DNA from: Mnemiopsis leidyi
Lineage: Eukaryota; Ctenophora; Tentaculata; Lobata; Bolinopsidae
Assembly: GCA_000226015.1 (NCBI GenBank)
Contig: JH155038.1
Location: 89,477-127,988, forward strand
Reading direction: 5' to 3'
DNA length: 38,512 bases
This document shows, in pieces, positions 31,188-38,512 of the stretch; the first letter of the stretch is position 1, and each line of letters opens with the position of its first letter. The translations under genes and the position numbers were made by a program. Under the pieces are notes generated by a model. It was not told the origin of the DNA, searched no databases, and was given only the letters and a program-made list of their open reading frames with translations.

Positions 31188-31292
31188 GACTTTATTGATG
31201 TTTGAACTACATGTAGTAGATAGGTAACATCGACTTTATTGATGTGTGCACTACAAGTATGTAGTAGATAGGTAACATCGACTTTATTGATG
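31188..31292 (-). repeat. Tandem copies of the DNAJA2 stop/poly(A) segment
   Basis: The minus-strand word CATCAATAAAGTC occurs three times, with AATAAA at 31283-31288, 31235-31240 and 31191-31196. The copies are separated by related 44-48 bp segments (GATGTTACCTATCTACTACA). The first copy contains the DNAJA2 terminal codons CAT CAA TAA, so the end of the coding sequence and its poly(A) signal were duplicated downstream. Confidence 0.75.
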
Positions 31293-34200
31293 AGCACACT
31301 GTATTCCAGGTTCGAAGCTGTAATCGTCATCACTGTCCTCATCAAGAGGATTTCTTTCTTCGCTCGTGTCGAACTCAGATAAAATAACTTCTTCAACGCC
31401 TTCTCTAGTCCTGTAAATAAACTCAGATAAAATAACTTCTTCAACACCTTCTCTAGTCCTGTAAATAAACTCAGATACAATAACTTCTTCAACGCCTTCT
31501 CTAGTTCTGTAAATTAACTCAGATAAAATAACTTCTTCAACGCTTTCTCTAGTCCTGTAAATAAACTCAGATGAAATAACTTCTTCATTGCCTTCTCTAG
31601 TTCTGTAAATAAACTCAGATTAAATAACTTCTTCAACGCCTTCTCTAGTCCTGTAAATAAACTCAGATAAAATAACTTCTTCAACGCCTTCTATAGTCCT
31701 GTAAATAAACTCAGATAAAATAACTTCTTCAACACCTTCTCTAGCCCTGTAAATAAACTCAGATAAAATAACTTCTTCAACGCCTTCTCTAGTCCTGTAA
31801 ATAAACTCAGATAAAATAACTTCTTCAACACCTTCTCTAGTCCTGTAAATAAACTCAGATAAAATAACTTCTTCAACGCCTTTTCTAGTTCTGTGAATAC
31901 AGATTGTCTGCAAATGGTGTTTTGATTACTAGCATTACAATTTTAAAATGGCTGACAATGGTTTGTGTGTGCACGCAGGCTCTCCAAGTCGCTATTTTCA
32001 ACTTTATTTTCAACGATATAATATATTTATAACTTTAATGCCATGACTGGGTCGGGCAGCTTGTCATAAATCAAATCAAGGGAAGATGATCAAATGCATT
32101 CAATTGTGATTTCTATCGAGAACTGCCAACAGTTTAAAGAAAATTATCCCTTCAGGCCCCATCAAGATAAAGTAGAGGTTTGATGTCAAATCCGCCATTT
32201 AGTGAAACAGCTAAATTCATTATTTTTTGGCAGGTTCTTATAATTTTTCCTTTTAGGGAGATGTGATTGTGGAACATTTGCATAGGAACGGAAACATTCT
32301 GTTTATTACAAACATGCCTTTAATATGATAAAACTAGTGCAACATTCTGTTTATCAAAAGTTTATGGAATTAATTAATTTGCCTGAACACGTAACAACTA
32401 GAAGCTGCCCTAAATTGCGGTCAATTGAACTAAAGAATTGTTATATAAAGAGCCTCTCACTGACCAAGCTTAGCGGACCTAATTTAACTGGTTGAGTCTT
32501 GATACAGATTTTATTTTCATACAGATTTTATTTTTATCCGAACAATTTTTTTGATATGTGTCTGATCCTGATCATAATTTCAGACCTAAGATAATTACTG
32601 TCCATTTACTAGTTTTGATAATTTAGATTTGATTACAATTTTCTGTGACTTTTCTCATTTCTTATTAGATTTCTTGAAATTGTAAATTGCCCACTAACTA
32701 TTGATATTCAGATCTCAGAATATGTAACATTAAATGCTGAAGATAAAAGAAACTGGTTCATTAATTTTTTCGTTTAACTGCTCAACAGCTGTATAAAATT
32801 AAACTTGTTAAACTAGTACAATACGTTAATAAATATTTCTTACAAACATAGCTTAAAACAAACACTGGTGCAATACATAAATATCAAACTGTTAAAAAAG
32901 TACAATTGATTACAGCCTCGACGAACCTGTCAATATTCAATGGTGAAGAAGATGGCATTAAGTCCTTCAATTTTCCGCATGTTTCCGCGTCCAGTACCTC
33001 TGGGAACTTGACCTTAAACTTTATGTAAAGGTTTCCGTAAGTTAGGTTATGCGAATGTTGCAGGCTGACTGGCATACCCTCGCTCTCTACAGCTCGTATG
33101 GAGGACGGCTTCACCATAGCGCTTGGGTTGTTTCGTATCTGAAAATAACAATTTCTAACAAGGATAACAGTGCGTTGTAATAAACCTTAGAAGGACTAAA
33201 GTATCTTTTCTCGTCAAGAAAATGATAATCAAATCATCAATAATAATTAAATCATTAATCATTAAACATTAATCATTAAATTACGTCTCATTAGACAAGC
33301 AGTTTCAGTTAGAATATCAAATCACGTTACACAACACTTAACCTCAAATTATTCCTAACACATAAATAAATTAAAAACTGAACTTACCAACAAAGATCTG
33401 CCATCAAGAGTATCGACCACCAATTCCACTCCGCACATGGCTTCTGCCAAAGATATCTCTTTTTCCATGAACAAATGAGCTCCACGCCGTGTGAAGACAG
33501 GGTGGTCACGTACGCGCAACACCACTACGGCATCACCTGATTCTTCCCCAGGCAGATGGTGACCTGAATATTTCACGTTAGTTCATATGATACTTGGACA
33601 AATACTTCAAAATAAATTTCAATACATACATTTTATATGATTTTGCCGGTTGGAATAATAATTGATAACGAGGGATAACGAATAATGGACATCAGAATTC
33701 TTTGGGAGGAGTAGAAAATCTTTTAAACCTCGGTTCCAGAAATCAGCCATTATATCGTACACTGGACAGAGATTGACCTCTAAAAAATGTAGGAACAATC
33801 TAAATATTGATATATAAGTTTTGTAATTTTCTGACTCGTCCGGCTTCCCCAAGACTTCTGACGTCCATATTAGAAAATTTCATGAACAAACCTAGACCGT
33901 CAAAGACAATTTCGTGATTCTTCTTACAATCCCGAGGAATCCGGACATCTAATTGACGTTTTTCCACGAGAGCTCCCTGCCCGTGACACGTTGGACAGTT
34001 GCCACGTCCTGCATAACCAGTTCCTCGACACAGCTGACATTCCTGAGCAACCTGCAACAGTTATCTAGTAAAGACCGAAGAATTTGGTGGTGTAGTGGTA
34101 TCTACCCCGACTTTCTATACAGGAGATCGGGGGTTCGAGTCCCAGATCCGCCAATCCTAGAGGAGTGGGCTTAGAGCATTTGCGTATTCAATCTTCGGTC

Positions 34201-35345
34201 GACTCAGCCGAATGACCGGAAACGCGTAATTGAAGGTTAAATGAGGAGGGTCTCCGGTAAAATCTAGAATCTTCCAGGAGCTCGTTCAGTATAACTGTAA
34301 AAGCCTGGGTACATGTGTAACAAAATACTAAAAAATTACACTGAAGACTGCACAGAAATTGATTTAGTAGCTTTGTTGATTTTCTCAGTAGACTTGAAAA
34401 TGCGTTTTTAAAAAACTTTTCGTCAAATATTTTGAACTGACACGTTCTTCATATTAATTTACTGAATCAGATATATTTGATTGTTTGTTATTTAGCTAAT
34501 GATAAGATAAGAATTATAAAAGGCTTGAACCTTATCTAAGATAGTGACGTTTCTTTTCTAAGATTGTGACGTTTCTAACTTGATCGCAAATTTGTTTTGG
34601 GGCGTGGAATTTTTAACGATTTATCTATTATCATTTCAGTAAATGAATATGAACGTGCCAGTTCGAAATATTTGACGAAAAATTTCCTAAAAACGCACTT
34701 CAAGTCTACAGAGAAAATCAACAAAGCTACTTAATTTGCAGAATGAGACCTAAATAGATAATTAACCGACCTGTTGAATGTAGCCCGGGAACGGTTGGAT
34801 GGCGGTCATGGAGATCCCCTGACCTTGACAAGCTCTGCAGGGAGTCATTACCCTCCCTGCCCCTCTACATCCACCACACCCTTTCTGAGGCGGAAAGAAG
34901 GTGAATTACATACAGAAGTACAGAATGAAAGAGAAAAGTATCACAACAAGTTTCGTTTTCAAGCAAAAATTGCTTTGGCTATTAAAGTAAAATTTGTGCA
35001 CTCAAAGCCCACTACTTTAGGCCTGGGTTACCTTGCGGTCAAGTACGACTGATTTCTTCTTTCCTAGATATACATCACTGAGGGTAACTTCTAAGGATAC
35101 TGTGATATCGTCACTGAAGATATCTTAATAAGTTGTATATTCGAAATGCAGCTAAAAATGTTGATTAGCATAGAATGTTATAACATACATAATGTTAAAA
35201 CTCAGAAAATTTAAGAAAAATTTTATAGAAACAAGGACAAACCTTTTGGGGTGAAATGCCTGATGCAACATGGCTTCTGCTGAGGAAAACAATCCCCCCA
35301 TTCCACCAAACAGGCCAGAAAATATGTCATGATGATTCATCATGT
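31284..35345 (-). CDS. DNAJA2: DNAJA2-type type I Hsp40 co-chaperone, 5'-partial
   Basis: Minus-strand exons: 35243-35345, 35032-35113, 34771-34884, 34051-33892, 33563-33388, 33138-32927, 31410-31284. All phases agree; about 324 residues are visible. Order: end of the G/F-rich linker (HHDIFSGLFGGMGGLF); C-terminal domain I (DDITVSLEVTLSDVYLGKKK); zinc-binding region with four CxxCxGxG motifs (CGGCRGAG, CRACQGQG, CQLCRGTG, CPTCHGQG); domain I/II (GEESGDAVVVLRVRDHPVF, TLDGRSLL, GNLYIKFKVKFPE); then an acidic tail ending CAHQ, a CaaX box as in human DNAJA2. The J domain with its HPD motif must lie beyond the right edge. It is a co-chaperone that stimulates Hsp70 ATPase and holds clients in the cytosol; CaaX prenylation tethers the family to membranes. 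The last exon's acceptor is repeated eleven times (separate entry). Retaining the last intron would end the protein at 32884-32886 without the CaaX box. Confidence 0.9.
31371..31897 (-). repeat. Eleven 48-bp repeats carrying the DNAJA2 3' splice site
   Basis: The unit, read on the minus strand, is TTTATTTACAG|G followed by ACTAGAGAAGGCGTTGAAGA and GTTATTTTATCTGAG: a pyrimidine-rich tract, an AG acceptor and 16 codons (R-TREGVEEVILSEF-IY). Acceptors fall every 48 bases, with exon starts at 31410, 31458, 31506, 31554, 31602, 31650, 31698, 31746, 31794, 31842 and 31890. The period is a multiple of three, so all share one frame. The unit between 31650 and 31603 has TTA changed to TAA (31619-31621), a stop. 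Only the copy at 31410 is needed for a normal family-like protein. Confidence 0.9.
31898..32926. other. Upstream part of the last DNAJA2 intron
   Basis: AT-rich intron sequence between the donor after 32927 and the repeat array. No inserted element or other gene was recognised. Confidence 0.4.
34083..34330 (+). mobile_element. tRNA-derived SINE, copy 2 (most complete)
   Basis: The head (34083-34155) has box A GGTGTAGTGGTATCTACC, box B GGTTCGAGTCC and pairable ends TTGGTGG/CCGCCAA. The anticodon-arm loop is about 16 bases, too long for a normal tRNA. A 170-bp body follows, ending GCCTGGGTACATGTGTAACA. It lies in the DNAJA2 intron 34052-34770. The copies at 18811-18972 and 37231-37391 share the body and tail. 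Confidence 0.8.
34359..34737. repeat. Foldback element with ~105-bp arms
   Basis: Arms 34359-34465 and 34636-34737 are reverse complements at high identity (TTAGTAGCTTTGTTGATTTTC against GAAAATCAACAAAGCTACTTAA, shown in part; CGTTTTTA and TTTTCGTCAAATATTT also match). They surround about 170 bp of spacer. It lies directly after the SINE in a DNAJA2 intron and is non-coding. Confidence 0.8.
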
Positions 35346-35558
35346 CTACAGGAGTTAAAGGATAGATTTGTTTGTCTTTTTAGTTATCTTTTCCCAGGCA
35401 GCCCCTTGACTTGTCCACGAACAAGGAAGTGCACATACCTTGATGATAAAAGATGTGTTACTGTCTCATTTTTCAACCTCCACCATGTTTCAACACAAAA
35501 AGTTTTGGAAATGTCTGTCACTACTTACTTGTTCGTGAAACTGAACAAACAGAACTAA

Positions 35559-35705
35559 ATTAAAGATTCCCCCAATTTCAGTCGTTCAGATGGTGCATTT
35601 TCTTATATTGGACCCAAGTTATGGAAAGCTTTACCCTTTGATTTAAGATCATTGAACACTTTGGATGCATTTAAGAAATCATTGAAAAGTTATTTTTTGA
35701 CATAG
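35559..35705 (+). mobile_element. 3' fragment of a LINE reverse transcriptase ORF
   Basis: The frame reads SRSDGAFSYIGPKLWKALPF, then DLRSLNTLDAFKKSLKSYF, and stops at TAG. 'GPKLWN-LP-DLR...FKK.LK..L' is the typical C-terminus of jockey/CR1/RTE-type non-LTR reverse transcriptases. The rest of the element is missing or unrecognisable, as in a 5'-truncated insertion. It is in the intron upstream of the first visible DNAJA2 exon, in the opposite orientation. It may represent the partner that moves the SINEs here; that is inference. Confidence 0.75.
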
Positions 35706-36268
35706 CTTTTGAAAATGTGGTAGACATCTAAACTTCAACCATAGATTTTTTTATTAGAAAAGGCCACCCTTACATAACTATGTTTTTATGATCTTAAGAT
35801 TCAAATATTTGGGATTATGCTAACAAAGAGTTAAAGCGTGTAATAAATGCCAGCATTTATTTATTTATTTTATCTTGGCAAAATTTACATATAGATGAAA
35901 AATGAGCCCTGTACTTTTTAAGGGATTATGATTCTGAATATCATAACATGTCACATTTTACCACTAGTGAGTAGTAATTGTTAATCTATTGTTTATCTCT
36001 GATCAACTATAAACTATATGCCTTCATATGTCAAACTTTATCTTCAATCAGTTAAACACTGCAATTTACACTGTCACAACATCAATTATCATTTTGAATT
36101 TCGGTATTTTAGCTTTTAATTGAAATTTAATATTTTTAGTTTATTTTGTTATTTATATTTATATGCCATCTTCCATTTCATACATTCATACCCCATCAAT
36201 CATAAATTAATAAAATTCGAATATCAAGTAGTCTTATTGTAGGTTAATAACCTATTGTCTGATTTTGT
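35706..36268. other. AT-rich intronic DNA
   Basis: Probably partly the 3' UTR of the LINE fragment, then AT-rich sequence with short TTTA runs (35858-35872). No gene or repeat pair was recognised. A lone TTGTAGGTTAATAACCTA hairpin at 36237-36254 resembles the 3' end of the 91-bp mini-element, reversed. Confidence 0.35.
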
Positions 36269-36276
36269 GGCACACT

Positions 36277-36459
36277 CAGCGGTGTAACGATGCCCCGGCA
36301 GCCCCGGCTATGCTGGGGGGCGCCGTAATAAGGGGGCACCAAATCGTCATAAAAATATGGGACAATTTTGCAAGATTAACTGCGCGACTAGCAAAATCGC
36401 GTGTTTGGTATAATAACTTCACTATTTATTTAGATTTTTCGGCCATTGTTAGGCCACTG
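36277..36459. mobile_element. hAT-type MITE, 183 bp, with perfect 8-bp TSD
   Basis: The left end CAGCGGTGTAACGATGCC and the right end, reversed, CAGTGGCCTAACAATGGCC are inverted repeats of the hAT kind (CAGxGGxxTAAC). The 8-bp direct repeat GGCACACT flanks both ends (36269-36276 and 36460-36467). The interior starts GC-rich (CCCCGGCAGCCCCGG, GGGGGGCGCC) and is non-coding. Confidence 0.88.
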
Positions 36460-36467
36460 GGCACACT

Positions 36468-37230
36468 CATTTGAAGTGAATAGAATGAAATATTTGAAGG
36501 GTCCTTGTGTTGTATAATCGGTGCAAGTCCAAATTTTTCGTTAGTCCATTATCAAAATAATCAGAGATCATGGTATTGGTAGTATTAGTATAGAACAAAA
36601 ATATGTTCTGAGAGTAAGACTGCTAAAAAAAGTTTACTTGCAAACCCTAACACACAGAGATAGCATTTCAAAGTCGAATTTTCACTCAGAAAGCTTAAAT
36701 AATTAGAGAAAAATGAGAAGTGCTATAATGCTATATAAATAACAGCTCAATGTTTAAGTTCAGTGGTCAACCACAGTTTTTATTTAATATTTTTACCTAA
36801 CCAGGTGCTTATGCTTCACGTGCTAAAGGGCTCTGGTTAGGGCAATCCTTTTCAAAAAACCATCTCTGAAGATCATCTTGAAGTATATGGACTAAATTTG
36901 TTTACATTGGGCTGCTTATATTTATTGTTGTGTTCATCATCTAGTATAACTATTAAATTGCTCAATGTTTATGATGAATGTAACTCAAACTCAAAGCATA
37001 AGCTTATGTTCTACACTGAGTTGACAGATTCCAACTCAACCAACTTAAATTAAAGACATATCTAGCTTTGTACTTGCAAACCATTTTTTAATTTGCATCA
37101 TAACGTGTATATTTTAACAGTATACAACGCCGATATTCCGACAGTGTTTACTAATTAATGTTACTAACTATAAAGCCAGTGACCCAGGGTTTCTTGTCAA
37201 TTTCTTATTTTGTATTTGAGTACTAACTTT
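36468..37230. other. AT-rich intronic DNA, nothing recognised
   Basis: Simple AT-rich sequence with no splice-consistent coding, clear inverted repeats or copies of the other elements. Confidence 0.35.
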
Positions 37231-37391
37231 TTGTATTTTGTTACACCTGTACCCAGGCTTTTACAGTTATATCGAAGGGGCTCCATCAAGATTCTAGATC
37301 TATTTACGGAGATCCTCCTCATTTAACCCTCAATCACGGTTTCCCGGTCATTCCGCTGAGTCGACTAAAGAAGATTGCATACATGTGCTCA
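37231..37391 (-). mobile_element. tRNA-derived SINE, copy 3 (5'-truncated)
   Basis: The body and tail match copy 2 on the minus strand (GCCTGGGTACAGGTGTAACA, GGAGGATCTCC, AATGACCGGGAAACC, CGACTCAGCGG), but the tRNA head is absent, which is usual for a truncated retroposon. An imperfect AGTACTGCAT repeat follows at 37389-37432. Confidence 0.75.
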
Positions 37392-37632
37392 GTACTGCAT
37401 AGTACTGTATAGTTCTGCATAGTACTGAGTACTTACAACTTACAACATAGTTTTTTATCTCACTATGTGAATATGTTATTAACAGCAGGATTATTTCTTC
37501 TTATATTCCAGTAATAAGGGTAATTTAACTTCCGGCACTTCCATCAAAATAGAAGTTTCAATGAACGTTTTGTTTTTAAACTGACTCATTTTAAAGCGCG
37601 CGGCGCAGCAGATCAAGCCCTGTAATTTGAAT

Positions 37633-37704
37633 TTGACGAGATTATATCCGTCTACCGTTCTAACGTTCAGCATTAGCTGCGTGAGTCGGGTATCACCGCG
37701 ACAA
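37633..37704 (+). mobile_element. TTGACGAG mini-element, copy 4
   Basis: TTGACGAGATTATATCCGTC to GGGTATCACCGCGACAAT, as in the copy at 4008 but with six extra bases (CAGCAT) near the central hairpin. No target duplication was found. It is the first element of the CpG-rich nest that continues to 38083. Confidence 0.65.
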
Positions 37705-37836
37705 TGGCCATCGCATCGCGCGCTTCGCTTCGCGGGGCTAGGCAATGTGTAGCAAGTCCAACCCTCATTGCTCATTCGAAGCTAACAAAATGGTTGTCGA
37801 GGTGTTACCCGACCCGCGCGCGGCTCGCAGTTTTAT

Positions 37837-37927
37837 TCAACGGGCGATGCGCGTCTAGAATTTCTCCGAAATTCGTGAAATGCGTGACAGCGCGTGATGG
37901 CCGCGACAGTAGGTTATCAACCTACAA
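37837..37927 (+). mobile_element. 91-bp GGGCGATGCGCG element, copy 1
   Basis: Starts TCAACGGGCGATGCGCGTC and ends GTAGGTTATCAACCTACAA, a perfect 7-bp terminal hairpin. It is flanked by the direct repeat AGTTTTAT (37829-37836 and 37928-37935). A second hairpin GAATTTC-TCC-GAAATTC sits at element positions 22-38. Confidence 0.72.
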
Positions 37928-37977
37928 AGTTTTATGCTCTCCTAACGTTTCGTTAGAACGTTAGACGGATATCATCT

Positions 37978-38068
37978 TTAACGGGCGATGCGCGTCCACG
38001 AGGAGCGCTTCGCTCGAGGAGCAGGTGTGACGCGCGCGAAGCGATGACGGTAGGTTGTAAGCCTACAA
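37978..38068 (+). mobile_element. 91-bp GGGCGATGCGCG element, copy 2
   Basis: Starts TTAACGGGCGATGCGCGTC and ends GTAGGTTGTAAGCCTACAA. It has the same 91-bp length as copy 1 and the same terminal hairpin, with one wobble pair. It is flanked by the direct repeat ATATCATCT (37969-37977 and 38069-38077). The inner hairpin (GAGCG-CTT-CGCTC) is in the same region as that of copy 1 but differs in sequence. Confidence 0.72.
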
Positions 38069-38092
38069 ATATCATCTCGTCAAACAAAATGG

Positions 38093-38512
38093 CAGGACTA
38101 GGATTACCGGGCGATGCGCGGCTCTAGCTTTTTCTACGTTTCCCTGTTCCCTCCGATCGGCTCTACGGTGGCGCAGCAGGTCAGGAATTTTTGAAAAATT
38201 TTTTCAAATCAAAATTTTTTTAAATTTCATTTTTCTTTCTATAAACATTTTTTAAATATTATTTAAGCTATTAAATCACATTTCTAAGCAATTTTGGGTT
38301 TTGAGGCATCATGAAAAATAACATACGCGGATGCGCGCATGTATTATTTTTTGCCAATTTTTTGACAATTTTCAAAGAAAGTTTTTTGATGCTGTCTATT
38401 GTATTTTTGCTCAAATACGAAGGAAAAAAATTGCAAAAAAGTGTCTATTAAATGTTTAAATATATAATAAACCTTTTAAAAAATTGCCATGCTTGTACGT
38501 TTTATCGCGCGC
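38093..38512. other. Right edge: partial GGGCGATGCGCG-like end and AT-rich DNA
   Basis: TTACCGGGCGATGCGCGG at about 38103-38120 resembles the 5' end of the 91-bp element, but no matching 3' hairpin follows. From 38175 the DNA is very AT-rich. An imperfect hairpin at 38310-38352 (AAAAATAACATACGCG against CGCGCATGTATTATTTTT) is the only structure noted. Confidence 0.4.

Larger units (their letters stand above)
37794..38083 (-). mobile_element. TTGACGAG mini-element, copy 5, holding two 91-bp insertions
   Basis: The left end is TTGTCGAGGTGTTACCCG and the right end CTCGTCAA, flanked by the 9-bp direct repeat ACAAAATGG (37785-37793 and 38084-38092). After removing the two insertions and one copy of each target duplication the element is 91 bp long. 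The GC content is much higher than in the flanks. Confidence 0.75.

Noticed and set aside
31106-31492. Minus-strand frame reading LKKLFYLSLFTGLEKV repeats as a gene
   Set aside because: It is the wrong frame of the 48-bp array; the family-like tail EEVILSEFDTSEE and CAHQ lie in the other frame.
31371-31897. CRISPR-like array
   Set aside because: The units are directly contiguous with no unique spacers, and the genome is eukaryotic; it is a coding/intron minisatellite.
32884-32926. Reading the sixth DNAJA2 exon straight through to the stop at 32884 as the gene's end
   Set aside because: It gives a tail (FVEAVINCTFLTV) unlike the family, whereas splicing at GACAG|gttcgt to 31410 restores the acidic EEVILSEF tail and CAHQ box in phase.
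34083-34155. Functional tRNA gene
   Set aside because: The anticodon-arm loop is about 16 bases, the T-stem is incomplete, and the sequence continues into a SINE body shared with other copies.
35256-35558. 100-residue plus-strand frame before the LINE fragment
   Set aside because: Its first part overlaps a DNAJA2 exon on the other strand and the rest has no reverse-transcriptase similarity; only the part after 35559 is supported.

Overview
The window is animal nuclear DNA. The genes are broken into many small exons with GT-AG introns from 43 bp to about 1.5 kb. The encoded families are animal or opisthokont (WDR75, a metabotropic-glutamate-type class C GPCR, VWD/EGF secreted protein, PPCDC, DNAJA2), and the AT-rich DNA between them is packed with short non-autonomous mobile elements. 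The proteins align to human relatives only from memory and look rather diverged, so I can say non-vertebrate metazoan but not the phylum. Acceptor-like AG runs just before several start codons hint at spliced-leader trans-splicing.

Layout. 1-450: a MITE inside a WDR75 intron. 491-3016 (+): the last six visible exons of WDR75, a small-subunit-processome WD40 protein; the 5' end lies outside the window. 3617-3959 (+): a two-exon gene for a 99-residue membrane protein. 4000-9900: six kb of nested short repeats, palindromes and MITEs. 9965-17820 (+): a complete class C GPCR of about 891 residues in 19 exons, with a signal peptide, Venus flytrap, cysteine-rich domain and seven membrane helices. 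19472-27598 (-): a complete 18-exon gene for a 756-residue secreted protein with two VWD units, C8-like cysteine regions and a terminal EGF. Its last intron contains a complete three-exon gene on the opposite strand for a 72-residue secreted peptide precursor (20322-20818), with its own TATA box. 29451-30020 (-): intronless PPCDC, the coenzyme A pathway decarboxylase. 31284-35345 (-): a DNAJA2-type Hsp40, complete from the G/F region to its CaaX box; the J domain lies beyond the right edge. 35346-38512: LINE, hAT-MITE, SINE and CpG-rich nested mini-elements.

Three observations stand out. (1) In DNAJA2 the 3' splice site of the last intron, with the first 16 codons of the last exon, is repeated eleven times with a 48-bp period. 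This gives a ladder of in-frame acceptors, and one unit carries a stop, so acceptor choice could decide whether the CaaX tail is present. (2) There are very small mobile elements: a 59-91 bp family with TTGACGAG/TTGTCG ends and a 91-bp hairpin-bearing family. Both are flanked by 8-9 bp target duplications, and two copies of the second are nested inside one copy of the first. (3) The class C GPCR lacks most amino-acid-ligand residues and also both partners of the mGluR inter-domain disulfide.

The genes do not form an obvious pathway: ribosome biogenesis, CoA synthesis, a chaperone, a receptor and secreted proteins are simply neighbours. All exon models come from hand translation and splice-phase checking, and none is confirmed by transcripts.
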